Assembly (NCBI GenBank): GCA_030549775.1
Contig: CM060176.1
Location: 97,579,815-97,643,814 of the forward strand
Direction of reading: 5' to 3'
Source of the DNA: Tamarix chinensis
Taxonomy: Eukaryota > Streptophyta > Magnoliopsida > Caryophyllales > Tamaricaceae
DNA: 64,000 nt
Below are positions 24,019 to 36,440 of the stretch, piece after piece. Numbering within the stretch: the first letter of the stretch is position 1; each line of letters begins with the position of its first letter. The notes under the pieces were generated by a model that did no database searches, had not been told where the DNA came from, and saw only the letters and a program-made list of their open reading frames with translations. The position numbers and the translations under genes are program-made.

Positions 24019-24410
24019 GATGGAGACTTCAAAGCGTTGATATGACTACCTATATCAATAAGATTCACCTACTCATAAATCCATCACAATAAGCATGTTT
24101 ATCTTAGAGTAATCCAATGATAGGTGACCTCTTAAGAAGTTAATTAAAAAGTGTGTGGGTGGGGATAAAACACGTTGAAAATGATTCGTATTGATCTGGG
24201 GGATCAACCATCAATATCAAAAGAGCTCCAAGTAACTGCATGTGACCAACACCCCAACCCAAAAAATTAACATCAACCCTTTTCAATGTGTTTTGTCCTC
24301 CATCATATGCTTCATAGGAGGTCACCCATTCTTTGACTACTCCAATCCTAGCATGCTTAGTAATGGATTTATCTAAGAATAGGCTTTCCAATATGATATT
24401 GTTTATGTAA
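24019..24410. mobile_element. Inverted pair of Cassandra-type LTRs
   Basis: A + oriented copy (about 24024-24245) and a minus oriented copy (about 24246-24410) face each other. Each carries a 5S-like block: AATAAGCATG and ATAGGTGACCTCTT on + (24087-24136), and AAGCATGCTAGGATTGGAGT and GAATGGGTGACCTCC on minus (24364-24315). The flank shared with 19620-19680 shows that the solo LTR landed inside this cluster. Confidence 0.65.
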
Positions 24411-24420
24411 AAAAAAAATT

Positions 24421-25302
24421 AGTAAATTCCCCCTTTTATACAAAAAAAGGAGAAAATGGATATAAAAAGGAAAATGTTCAACAAGAGGTGTACCAAATCC
24501 AATCCATAACGGATCAAAGACCTAGTCCCACACTACATGTGCCACTCAGATTGGCTGGATGGATGGTAGTAGCATCACACATGTGTGGGATGACCTAACA
24601 CACAACTAAGTACAAAACATCCCAATCTCACAACTTCAAACATAGCATCAAAGATGGGAAAATATAAATATCTAAATCATCTTCAACACACCATTGTGGG
24701 ATGAGGAAATACTAGCAATAATGAAAATATTCTACTATTTGGCATTGCCTCTAACAATCCCACACCAATATTAAAATAGAAAAAATAACAAAACAAATAA
24801 TTTGGGTAATCAAAGAAATGGAAGAATAAATATTACGAGGATTGAATTGATACACAATAAAGTGAGACAATAATCTTATCTAGAGATTGAATAAGTCTAG
24901 AGCTATATTGACTTTAATTGACACCCCTACAATACATTTCTTACTTCAAGATCAACATATTTTGTAATAATAAAATAAACACTATTAATAATCATGTGCA
25001 TACCTTGAATACTCAAGAATGTTGTTGAGATGCCTTGAATTCCCAGTCATATGGTTTGGTTTGGGCAACTCAATCTAATATGATATAATATCCATGGTGG
25101 AATCTGGTTTGTTTAACTATTGTTGAACGTTGTAGTCATCATCATATTCAAAACATTAAACACCATTTTTTACATTTTTTGTGTTTCTTTTAATGTTTGG
25201 AAGTTACATAAACACACAAGTTTTAGTAGTTTTAATGGTTGGATGATCAACTTCTATATTGGATTTTATTTATATAGCATTTCCTCACATAATAAAAATA
25301 GT

Positions 25303-25390
<88 letters not shown>

Positions 25391-25586
25391 TGGACGTAGC
25401 CATCACAACTTTAGTGAACCATGTAAATTTCCAATGTTTGATCTTTATTTTTCTATTATCTTTTTCTCATCATTACAACAAACTAGTATCAGAGCTTGGT
25501 GAAAATTTTGGCGATAAATATATTTGATGGTTTGAATGTGATGATAAAATAAAATAAAATTGGGAGGAACTATTTTAGTTTATGGT
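24421..25586 (+). mobile_element. Copia-like LTR remnant with primer binding site
   Basis: The right end, TTACAACAAACTAGTATCAG followed by AGCTTGG (25474-25498), resembles the LTR-PBS junction of Ty1/copia elements (TGGTATCAGAGC). Upstream lies a T-rich stretch as in copia leaders and a compound CT/AT microsatellite. The start of the LTR could not be fixed and no gag or pol follows, because the gypsy element begins at 25587. The portion 24421-24770 shows nothing specific. Confidence 0.4.
25304..25387. repeat. (CT)n(AT)n compound microsatellite
   Basis: About 36 bases of CT followed by about 48 bases of AT. The frames across it (poly Leu/Ser then Tyr/Ile) are not genes. Confidence 0.9.
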
Positions 25587-27744
25587 TGTAACACCCCAAG
25601 TTTACTACTGAATTTTTTTTTGATTTATAGCGGAAGCATATAATCAAAATATTAGGTATTACCACTATAATTGACATAAGTTGATTTAACAAACCATCAT
25701 TACATCAATCACAAAGCTAAAACTATTTGTGGTAAAATAAGGTAATTAGAAATGAGATAATCTTTTATAAATACAAATACGAGTTTGGAGATTACTCCAA
25801 GTTACAATAATATAGTAAAATTAAGGGATACCATGGATCAAAGAGTCCAACAAGTATCTGGATAAAAATATCATCCAGATAACATAACTATTTACCCAAA
25901 CACCTAGTATAGATAAAATTCACTCCTCCCCACACATTGCATCAATCGTAGCAAAATCATACAACTGGTTCTCAAAGACCTGCACAAAAGCATCAAGGTC
26001 TTTTGCTCATTAGAATGAGTAGCATCCATAAAAATGATTGTCAGTAATCTACATACCAAGTAAGGTAACGATACTATTAAATCAGGGGTATGGATAAAAA
26101 CATGCATTCATAGCATATGATAAGTACACACACACATTATGAAAAAAATTCTCATAAGGTAAATATTGATCTAGGCCTCTTTATTGGATATAACCATTTT
26201 ATTATTTAATTTATGTTGAGTTCAGGGAACCTACTAATCTTAAATAGGTGAAATAATCTGAAGCACCTTCTTAGGAATAACGTACTTGAGCTACTATAAT
26301 CATCTGGTGAAATGGATATGAAAACATCACCCTCTTAAGGTAAGAGGCTCCCAACATACTATTATCATCTAGTAGAACGGATATAAAAATATTACTTTGG
26401 TCCTAACTCACGTACTCTTTCACATTCATCATACCATAATTAAAACCCATGATACAACCATATTCTACTCCGAAGGTTTTTTCACATAAAATAACAATAT
26501 CGTATGAACCCTAATTACTATTATATAATACCAACCACATATCATAGTGTCTACAATCATGTATGATTTTACATAATCACAATAACATGTTAGAATATAA
26601 AAATCATGTATAACACTTAGGAATAAAGAACCCTAGACTATGATAAGTATCCTTACAAAATGACTCCAATCTCTAAGTTTGCAAAACCTATTCTCCCTCT
26701 TTCAGGACCATGAAGAAATCACCTAATAAAAACATATTAAAATATCATTAGGATTAAACCACCTAATTAAGGAAGTAGGAGGGTAAAGGGAGGAAGATAA
26801 CCTAACCAAATAAGGGTATTGTTTTGGAATAAGTTGCGTAACCAAAGGAGAGGAAAGTAGAGGATGGGGCTTCGGCCAAAGTTGCTGAAGTGAAGGGGGA
26901 AGCTTTAGCCAAAGCTACCAAAAGGAAGGTGGGGGATATTCAACCAAATTTGCCAAAGGGAATTTTAGGCTGCAGGAGAAAAAGGTGTAGCAAGGAAAGG
27001 AAAGAAAGAAAGAAAAAGGGGAGCAGTGGAGTTAGCCGAAGGTGGGGGGGTGTTGTGGTGGAAATGGCCGAATGAATGGGGTAGGATCAGTGGTTTTGGA
27101 TGGTGCTAGGGGTAAGGTTGTGGCAAAGGTGTTTGATGCTTGCATTTATGACGTGGTTGAGCTCACTGGTGGGGGTGATTTTAGGTAATTTTGGCGACAT
27201 AAAGGAGGTGGTGAAGGAGGTGAGAAGATGGTGGTTTTGTTGCAAAAATTAAGAGAGAGAGAGAGAGAGAGAGATGTTAGAATTTTATGTAGAGAAGGTG
27301 TATGTATATATATCCTATAAAGAGATGGCAAGGGAGGTGAGGAAAATTGTCAACCCTAACCCTCAAGTGCAGGAGGTGGGAGTTGATGGGAGTAGGGTAT
27401 GGTCATGTAGGGGGTAGGGAATGTGGGACATGTGAGCATTTTTTGTGGACACTGTTCCATGTAGGAGAAAGGGGAAAAGGAGAAGGAGGGAAATTGGCCG
27501 AGAGAGGGAAGAGAGAAAAAGAAAAAGAGGAAAAAGAATACGGTTTAGTAATTTTATATTTTTGAGATCAATATAATTTAGGTTAGGATAATAGGGTAGA
27601 TTAATTATTGACAATTCAAAATAGGTCAAATTCTAGTGTCAGAGAATTAAGGTAAGGTGGAAATATTTATTTTTTGATATTAGAATTAGGTTACAATATT
27701 AATTACTCATAAGTTAAGGTTAGCTAAATTTTTTGGGTATTACA
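25587..27744 (-). repeat. 3' LTR of the gypsy element (2.16 kb)
   Basis: It starts TGTAACACCCC and ends GGGTATTACA on +. It contains the conserved GCGGAAGC motif (25633-25640), AT-rich sequence, a purine-rich island (26780-27535) and a GA microsatellite (27252-27274). It matches 33607-33807 at its start and 63230-64000 in its middle part. Confidence 0.85.
27305..27313 (-). promoter_or_regulatory. Putative LTR TATA box
   Basis: TATATATA on the minus strand within the purine-rich island, near a second TTTATAGG (27314-27321). The position corresponds to the TATA boxes of the other LTRs. Confidence 0.4.
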
Positions 27745-27763
27745 TTACTAACTCCTTAAAAGA
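27745..27763 (-). other. Polypurine tract of the gypsy element
   Basis: TTTTAAGGAGTTAGTAA on the minus strand directly before the 3' LTR start TGTAATACCC. It is the usual plus-strand primer position, and the motif is close to the AAGGGGGTAGTAAT at 53085-53098. Confidence 0.65.
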
Positions 27764-30700
27764 GACTTCATTTTTGAAGTTAAAAAGTTGAGGTTAGGGA
27801 GAAGAGAAAAAGGATGTAAGGAAGGTGATTTTAATGTCTAATCCTATTGATGTTTTACTATGCTAGTGGGTACTACACTTTTAAAAGAGAGGAAACCCAA
27901 AACCTAACACACTTGAGCGAAAGAGCTTAAAATGCAACTCGCACATGTCCTTCCAAGTCTCCCAGGTTGCATCCTCATCTCCCTGCCAGCTCCAGAGAAC
28001 CTTAACCAATGGAACTGAGCTCATCAGGGCCTACCGAACCTTAGAATTAAGAATCTACAAAGGCCTCTCCTCATAGGTCAACGAGTCATCAATCTCGATC
28101 TCATCTGGTCTGATCACATAGGACGGATCTACAATGTACTTCCTTAGTTGGGAGACATGGAAAATTTTGTGAACTCAGGCCAAATCTAGTGGAAGTGCTA
28201 GGTGGTATACAACCTCACCAACCCTATCAAGAATCTCATATGGACCAATATACTTTGGGCTCAACCTACCCTTCTAACCAAATCTCTACACTCCCTTGGT
28301 AGGTGAAACTCTCAACAAAACTCTATCCCCTAGCTCAAAACCATCAATAAAACGTCTCTAATTTGTGTAGCTCTTTTGATGATTCTAAGCTACTCTCATC
28401 TTATCCTGAATCAACTGAACTTGTTGAGTTGTCTCCTCAATCATCTCTAGTCTAAGTGCAATAGTTTTGATGATGTCACTCCAGCACAAAGGTGTTCTTA
28501 ATTTACATCCATACAATACCTCAAAGAGTACCATCCCTATGCTAGCGGGATAACTATTGTTGTACGAGAACTCAACCAAGTGTATACAATCTTTCCAACT
28601 ATCCTAAAAATCCAAAACATAAGCTCGTAGCATATCCTTGAGTGTCTGAATCGTCCTCTCAATCTACCCATCCATAGTTGGGTGGAAGGCGGGACTTATC
28701 CTCAATCTTGTATCCATAGCCTCCTGCAACTTCCCCTAGAAGTGTGAAAGAAACCTTAAATCTTGATAAGAGACTATGTCGGTAGGTGTACTATGCCTAC
28801 TCACCACAAACCTTAAATATGCATCGGCCAGCTGATCCGTACTCTAAGTCGACTTCATTGGCACAAACACTACTGAGTTAGTCAACCTATCGATGATTAC
28901 CTAAATAGTATCACACCCACTGTGAATCTTCAGTATCCCACTCACAAAATCCATCGAGATGGAGTTCTACTTCCATCTCGGAACATCTAAAGGCCGAATG
29001 AACCCTACAGGCCTCTAGTGCTTGATCTTGACCTTTTTTTTTGTAAGTTGATCTTGACCTTTTAGCAGGTCAACACCTCAACACAAACTCTTCTACCTAT
29101 TGCTTTATGAGAGGCCAATAGTAGATTATCTTGAGGTACTTATACAACTTATAACCTCTTGGGTGGATGGAATATGGAGTATAGTGACTCTTCTCTAAAA
29201 TTCAGTGCTTCGGGTTAGTGCAACTCTGAGGTATACACTATCGATCCTTGTAGCAAATGCTACCATCCTTGTAAATCTGGAAACCCTCAGCTCGCCCATC
29301 TTGAATCTTCTACTGAATCCTCTCAAGCTTAACATTCCTAGGCAATCCCACTCCGATCTTATAAAAAATAGTCGGCATAGTTATTAAAGCACACATCCAA
29401 ACCTCAAGATCACCATGTTGGATTGCCTCTATTCCCATCACTCCAAGTTTCTCCAGCAACCGATTAGTCACCACAAAGGTACTCAAAGAGTGTGACGACT
29501 TCCTGCTCAAGGCATCTACAATGATGTTGTCCTTACCCTCGTGGTAGATCAACTCAATATCATAGTCCTTCACTAACTCTAAGCATATCCTATGCCTTAT
29601 ATTCAACTCCTTCTGAGTGAATATATACATACGACTCTTATGATCAGTGTAGAATATGCACTGAGTCTCATACAGATAATGCCTCCAAATCATTAATGCG
29701 AAGATGACTACTACTAAGTCCAAGTCATGTGTCGGGTAATTCTGCTCATGCTACTTCAACTGAAGGAAATCGTAAGCCGTTAACTTACTATATTGCATCA
29801 AAAATCAACCCCTTTCATGCTTTGATATGTCACTATAGACCTCAAACTCGTATGAACCTGATGGAAAAGTCAAAACTAGTGTTCTAGTCAACTGCCGCTT
29901 CAACTCCTGGAATGCTTCATCACAAGCATCATCCCAATGAAACATAGTCGCATTATTTAAGAGGTTCGTTAAGGGACAAGCTACCTTCAAGAAGTTCTAA
30001 ACAAAGGGTCTCTAGTACCTGACCAAACCCAGGAAACTATGTACCTTGGGGACGCTAGTGAGGGCCCTCCACTCAGTCGCTACTTAAACCTTCATCGGAT
30101 CCACGATGACTCCTCCTACTGACACCACATGACCCCAAAATGCAACCTCCCAAAGCCAAAACTTGTACTTAGAGAGTTTGGCATACAACTTATGGTCTCT
30201 AAGGAGTGACAATGTTGCACACAGGTGTTCCTCATGCTCCTATCTACTCCAAGAGTAAAGTAAAATATAGTCTATGAAGACCATAACAAACTGATCAAGG
30301 AACGGCTAGAAAATCCTCATCATCAAATCCATAAAGACGGCAGGTGCATTAGTGAGTCCAAAAGACATCATTGTGAAATCGTAGTGCTCATATTGTATCC
30401 TAAAGGACATCTTCAAGATGTATGCGTTGACGATGTACAACTGATGATGTCCCGACCTCAAGTCAATCTTCATGAAGAATGAAGCACCTTGAAGCTAGTC
30501 AAGCAAGCTATCAATCCTCAAAAGTGGATAACGGTTCTTCATCGTCAATTAGTTCAAACCTTGATAATAGGTACATAAACAAAGGCTTCACTCCTTCTTC
30601 TTCACAAAAAACACTTGCGCTCTCCATTGAGACACACTCGGACAGATGTAACCGTGAGCCAACAATTCCTCCAACTAAGCATTAAACTCCCTCAACTCTA

Positions 30701-31974
30701 CTGGTGTCATCTGGTAAGATGCCTTTGAAACAAGCTCGACCCCCTATACCAACTCAATAGTGAAGTCTATCTAGAATCTCCTCAGAAAATACATTTGAAA
30801 ACTCCCAAACAATTGAAATATCCTTCAATGCTGACAATTCATTGTTCCTATCTTGAACCCCACACAAATACCTAGGGTAACCTCTCTGCACCAAAGAATA
30901 CAACATATAGGTAGATACGACTTTCATCACAAGTTTAGGCTTGCATCTCCGGTAGAAGACCCTAAAACCTTGAGGTCCCCGCAACGTGACTTGCTCCTGG
31001 GCATAGTCTATCACTACCTTGTACCTCCCCAACATATCCATCCCAAGGATAATGTAAAAATTTTGAAGGTTCATCTCAATCACATTCACTAGGAAGTCTA
31101 CCCGCCTATCTCTAAGGTCACATCCGAGTAAAGCCTAGCATAGTTCATTCTATTCCAGAAGGCTACATCACAAATAAAGATACAAGAGAAAATGGAGACA
31201 AATCATCCCTAGTAATAAAATTAGAAGATACAAATGGTAAAGAATCCCCTGTATTAAACAACACATAACCTAGAAGTGAAAGGATGGAGAATATACCAGT
31301 GACCACATCCAACTGCCTGTCAACCTCTGCCTTGTTGATGACATTTAGGTATCCACATGAATGTCCTTCCTGGTATCCTCCACGATATCCTCTAGAACCC
31401 TGGATATGTCCTTCTCCTTAAGAAAATGGACAAAGCCCCTATAGTCTCCCCTTTATCGTCTTAGACTGACCACTACATGGGGCAGGTTCCCTCTACTACT
31501 ACTGCTATTTTTGCAAGTGGTAGGGTCATTGTTGAAAGGCCTACTACGGTGGTATCAATAGTCCCCACTACTAATAATGACCTTGTTGATGCAGGAACTC
31601 AAAAGACCGATGGCTTAGTTGACCACGCATCCTACACCTAATTAGAGTGCCTCGATACCTCCACCCTGGATGGTGTTGACCACAGAATTGACTCATGAAG
31701 TACCTCAATTAACCCCATGATCTATTCTGACCTCTTGATTGATCTTGATGTTGGAACTAACCTCCTTGAGATTGGGTATGACCCCGATGCTAAAACCCTA
31801 CTAGATTATGCCTCCAAAACCCTAAGTCTCTGGCTTCCTTTTACCCAAAATGGAAGCTTTCTCCTAAACTAGTGTAGCTGTAACACACGCTCTCTCATAA
31901 ATCATGGTTAGATCCTATAAATCCACAAAACCCATCATCCTTCAAATGCTAAAGTGGACTCCTTTGTCACGTGC

Positions 31975-32179
31975 TAAGAGGTTTCAGCCCCAATGCCCCT
32001 GGCAAGGTCAGCATCAAACACACAATCCTACTGAGTATACCATATAGTGATGTATAGAAGGAACATCTAGTCTTAACTAAGACATAATATCAACATTAGC
32101 TACCATTAGGCAATAAGGAAGTACCCATATTCACATGGCTCATTTGTAAGATGCTTAGGACAATTTACGGACCGTGACA
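31975..32179 (-). repeat. TRIM 3' LTR
   Basis: Shares with 32634-32880 blocks such as GACATAATATCAACATTAG and CCATTAGGCAATAAGG. It is shorter by one internal deletion. Confidence 0.72.
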
Positions 32180-32633
32180 TTCTCCCCCACTCAAAATCAC
32201 AAACACCCTCATTTGCACATCAGAGGTGTCCCAACATCGCTTCCTTGTGCCTCAGGTATTTCCCCTTGACAATCCTTCAACACTCACCAAATGTTAAGAA
32301 AGAACCAAACAAACACCCTACGTTGCCCCATAAGGCTCAAATTCCAACCAACATCTCACATCCAACACAACTTGTTGAGATATATCCAATCTCCTCGCAA
32401 CCACTTATACAAGCACATCCGAGACCATCCCATCACGCGTCCCTCAACAACTCATTTTAATATCCTAGATCCCACACCAAACCACTTCCACCATCATTCC
32501 TTATCAACAGACCCGTGCGGCACACACAACTGCTTGACTTCACTCCTTTGAAGCAATCATCTGTATTGTTCCTCAAACAATACAACGAAATGCTTGCTGA
32601 ATGGCATAGGCAACAAGTTGTGTTGATACCACT

Positions 32634-32880
32634 TGTCATGCACTCAGAGGTTTTTGCCCCAGCACCTCTAGTAAGGCCAACATTGAACACATAATCCTAT
32701 TGAGTACCATGCCAAATATGCACAACATCCCATAAGAATAACACATAAAGATGTATAGAAGGAACACTGAGTCGTACCTGAGACATAATATCAACATTAG
32801 ATACCATTAGGCAATAAGGGAGCACCCATATTTTTATGGCTCATTCCCAAGATTCCTACGACAAGTCATAGACCATGACA
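32634..32880 (-). repeat. TRIM 5' LTR
   Basis: Partner of 31975-32179. The 77-residue frame across its start (32457-32690) is not a recognised protein. Confidence 0.72.
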
Positions 32881-33590
32881 CCCTACTCAAAATGGTAGAC
32901 CACTGTCGACACACTAGCTGTAATCCTTGGTGCGAACATTAGAAACTCAATAAACTAGGCGTGGTACTGCCTCACAATTATGCTCCGCTAAGTCAACTGT
33001 ATGAACTCCTCCAACTTGTCCCTCTTAAGACTCTTAGGGTAAAACTTAGCATAGATCACCACCTTGAAGTCCTCCTAGAACATCTGTGACCTTTCGAGTA
33101 AATCCTCACAAGAAGAACAATGCAATGCTAGCCTTTCGAGTAGGAGGGAATTTAACTACCTCAAACATCCTATCCATGTCCCAAATACATCCCTCTAGGA
33201 TGATTGGGCCTTCATCACCAGCATAGGTCGAGGGTGATGTTCCGTAAGTCTCTGAAGCCAGTATTCTCTAATAACCTCTTGTAGGTAATGAGGAGATGAT
33301 GGCGGTGGCTGAGGCAAAGGTGGGTGTCGAATGAACTTAAGGCCTCAAAGGTCTCCTCCAAATGACCAACGCAACCGTTAAGTGCCATAACAAACTAGTT
33401 GCAAGAAAAAAATATGTTAGGGAAAATATTAATAGCTTACTAACATATTGTACATATAATCACATTTAAAGACTGCCTATTCTCGATTCCTCACAAGTTA
33501 ATATGGTTTTTGAAAATATAAAATAGATCAATGAAATCAAATGAGGAATCATTTGAAAACTAAATTCAAAACAAAAAAATCAAAACTAAA

Positions 33591-33604
33591 GGCTCTAATA
33601 CCAA
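33591..33604 (-). other. Primer binding site of the gypsy element
   Basis: TGGTATTAGAGCC on the minus strand, two bases inside the 5' LTR end. One change from the initiator methionine tRNA complement TGGTATCAGAGCC. Confidence 0.8.
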
Positions 33605-33606
33605 CT

Positions 33607-34059
33607 TGTAACACCCCAAATTTATTACTAAAAAATTTAGATTTACTATGGAAGCATATAATCAAAATATTGGGTGTTACCACTGTAATTGACATAAGTC
33701 TATTTTACCATACTATCCTTATATCAATCACAAGGCTAAAACCATTCATAGTAAAATAGGGTAATTAGAAATGAGATAAGATTTTATAAATATAAATACA
33801 AGATTTGAGATTAACTCCCATGTGTTTCACATGCGGTAATAGTTCTATCTCAAAAGTTACTATTCTTAGGACTTATAAACCCTAGTTTCACAATTTTGTC
33901 ATAACTTTTCACATAGAGCTCAAATACTTACCAAATTTAATATACATTCCCAAAACACTTATATTAACAATATATTCAAGTTTTGTGGTCTAAATATACA
34001 TTTTCACATATGTAATAATAACCTATTTGGTTTAAGGTTACTATTCGTAAATCAACCCA
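33607..34059 (-). repeat. 5' LTR of the gypsy element, first piece
   Basis: 33607-33807 matches 25587-25786 closely. 33808-34059 instead resembles the repeated blocks at 60-480 (CACATGTGATAATGACTTAC type), which the 3' LTR lacks here. It stops at the CACTA terminus. Confidence 0.75.
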
Positions 34060-34069
34060 CACTATAACA

Positions 34070-34790
34070 AAAGTTGGCATAGGCCACGAAAATGGCTACG
34101 GGAGGAAAAAAATTGTGGCCAAATATTTTATATATAATATGATATTGTGTTTTAAGTAAAAATGGCCACGAGAAGAAGAATTTTAGTGACCATATTTGAC
34201 TTTTTGCAATGGGAAAATAAATTAGTGACTAATTTAACATGATAAAAATATTTTTGTGACAAAGTGCCCATGAATTTGCCATAGAAAATAAATTTCATGA
34301 TCAACTAGTCACTAATTTTCCATGAAAATATATTCTCATGGCTTATTTGCCACACGTTCGCCACAAAAATAAATTGTTGTGGCTGATTCACCACGCATTT
34401 GCCATAAAAATAAATTCTCCTAGCCGATTCGTCACGCATTTGCCTCGAAAAGATATTCTTGTGGCTGATTCGCCTTACATTTTCCACGGGAAAGATATTT
34501 TGCGGTCGACTAGCCACTAATTTGCCACAAAAAAAATATTTTGTTGCCTGAATTTCCATAGGGAAAAAATTTCATGATCAACACACCATTAATTTGCACA
34601 AAAAGATATTTTTTATGGTCAATTCACCACTAAATTGCCATGGAAATATATTTCTATTTCCATTTCACCACAAATTTGCCACATAAATATATTTTTGTAT
34701 CCAACTCGCCATGAATTTATCAACAATTTTGCCAAGAAAAGATATTTTTATGGTCAACTCATCATGAATTTGCCCATTTGGCTATGGAAA
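34070..34790. repeat. 5' subterminal repeat zone of the CACTA
   Basis: Degenerate tandem repeats of about 42 bp with motifs GCCAC(A/G)AA, TTTGCCA and (T)GTGGCTGATTC, clearest at 34340-34520. In CACTA elements such zones are binding sites for the tnpA protein. Because 42 is a multiple of 3, an 84-residue minus frame with a 14-residue period stays open (34305-34559); it is not called as a gene. Confidence 0.65.
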
Positions 34791-35347
34791 AAATTTATGA
34801 CAATATTATGAATTAATCAACCAAGTTTTGTATAAATATATAGTACAATAAAAAAATTTCCATCCTTGTATTTTGATTATTTTGAACAAATAGTAAAATT
34901 AACTAATTATTAATTTGAGTCCTATATGTGCATGTATGCCTATATTTATTTATTTATTTACATGAATAATCATTTGCCATTTATATTGTAGGATAGTTCT
35001 AAGCTCTAAATAACATATATAATTGTGCCTTATAACTAATGTTTCATTATAAAAAATAAATAAAAATGTTGTATAGTTAAATAAAATTGTTATGCTAACT
35101 ATGGATCAAATGTATGATAATATAATTACCCAAAAAATGCATATTCATATAAATTAACAAATTCATATATTTATATAGTATGAATTATATAACATGAAAA
35201 TTTATATGTATTGATTTGATAACAAAATAACATGTAATTAATTTGTTTATATGACCATTCATTTATCATTTATATTCCCTAAGCACTAGAGAACATAATT
35301 GTGTCTTCAAGCCAATACTTTTATTTAAAATAAGTAAAAAAATATAT
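34791..35347. other. CACTA non-coding sequence
   Basis: AT-rich, no recognisable feature between the subterminal repeats and the solo LTR. Confidence 0.4.
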
Positions 35348-35352
35348 ATATA
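35348..35352. repeat. Target duplication ATATA (left)
   Basis: Identical to 40057-40061, but in a TA-rich context. Confidence 0.65.
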
Positions 35353-36025
35353 TGTAACACCCCCAAAATTCACTACTGAAAAATTTCGTTTTATCAAAAG
35401 ATTATAGCGGAAGCCGATAAATAAAACGTGAACTTTGGGAGTATTACCGCCACTCTTAGTACCAGACCGGTTCACTCATACCGTTCCAGTACCAAGTGCT
35501 AAGGCTAAGAAATGAAATACATTCTGGAAGAAATTCAACACACATAAATCAGAGTAGCGCATCAAATCGTTTACAAGAATAAAATCCACCAACGGTGGTT
35601 ACTTTAACAACGTTAATTTTTAAAACCAATAATTTAAATGAGAAAGAGAAAAAGCTAACGATACCGGAAAATTCCTTACTCTCCTTCCCGTAACCCACTT
35701 GAATAGCACCTGAAAATACCTACAAGGGCACTGCCTATTGAATAGGCAGGGGCCCCATAAAGGGAATCCCTTCAGTACTACGGTGCTGAGTAACCCTTTA
35801 ATACCACACTTAAAGACAGGCCCGCATACGGCACATAATGCAAGCTACACATATAAATAATGAGAGATGCATACATAACAATAACACGCATAATACTTTA
35901 TAAGACACGATCGATACTTTGGGCCTTAAGCCATGTCATAATGTAAGATCCATACATTCGGGCCTTAAGCCATTATTCCAACATCATTCAATCAATATCA
36001 TATTTTATATCCATGTGAGTGCGAG

Positions 36026-36440
36026 AACCCCACTATTATAGCTGGTGGACCGGAAGTCAACACACAGGGCAGAACGCCTCTGACCACTATTATTGCCGGT
36101 GGACCGGAAGGTAAACACACAGGGCAGAACGCACCTGCCCATTATTATTTGCCGGTGGACCGGTCTGGCCCCGACTCACATGGTGTTCCACTATAAGTGA
36201 TTAGTGTTTTTCCATAATCTTATTCACATACAGAACTGATTTTATTGAGCTCGGGACCCCCACTATTTTAGCCGGTGGACCGGAATATATAAAATCATCA
36301 TCCAGGGCACAACGCTCCTGGCCACTATTATAACCGGTGGACCGGTACTCATAATCACATACCAGGGCAATACGCTCCTGGACCGCTATTATAACCGGTG
36401 GACCGGTACTCAATATCATAATCATCTGGGCCCGGCTCAT
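36026..36440. repeat. Tandem GGTGGACCGG modules
   Basis: Six copies in two groups of three, separated by GGCCCCGACTCACATGG, exactly as at 20705-21060. Confidence 0.7.

Larger units (their letters stand above)
31975..32880 (-). mobile_element. TRIM element nested in gypsy gag
   Basis: Direct repeats 31975-32179 (205 bp) and 32634-32880 (247 bp) both run TGTCA...TGACA. They flank a 454-bp interior without coding capacity. On the minus strand the 5' LTR is followed by a PBS (GTGGTATCAAC, about 32623-32633). The 3' LTR is preceded by a polypurine tract (TTTTGAGTGGGGGAGAA, 32180-32196). This is a terminal-repeat retrotransposon in miniature, moved by other elements. A second PPT-like CCCTACTCAAAATG follows the right LTR, hinting at a truncated tandem copy. 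Flanking 5-mers (TCCTT and CCCTA) are not a convincing duplication. Confidence 0.72.
27900..33550 (-). pseudogene. Gypsy gag-pol polyprotein, heavily mutated
   Basis: Domains along the minus strand: gag (KFYPKSLKRDKLEEFIQL near 33060 and a C-terminal part near 31900-31800); protease (LFNTGDSLPF near 31250, with Asn replacing the catalytic Asp of DTG/DSG, then ILGMDMLGRYKVVIDY near 31045-30990); and reverse transcriptase ([10 protein letters not shown] near 30460, VFIDYILLYS near 30280, with Tyr at the second Asp of the YIDD/FVDD box). RNase H follows (DLDLVVVIFALMIWRHYLYE near 29710; YTDHKS), then integrase (FSYNNSYPASIGM near 28570) and a chromodomain-like end (PLVKVLWSWQGDEDATWETW near 28010). 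Stops interrupt every domain, many as TAG where CAG is expected. A TRIM is inserted in gag. The copy cannot encode its own enzymes. Confidence 0.85.

Noticed and set aside
24421..25586. Full copia retrotransposon
   Set aside because: Only an LTR-end-like and PBS-like sequence is visible. No gag, integrase or RT follows before the gypsy LTR starts at 25587.
34305..34559. 84-residue frame with 14-residue repeats as a repeat protein
   Set aside because: It is the 42-bp CACTA subterminal repeat read in frame.
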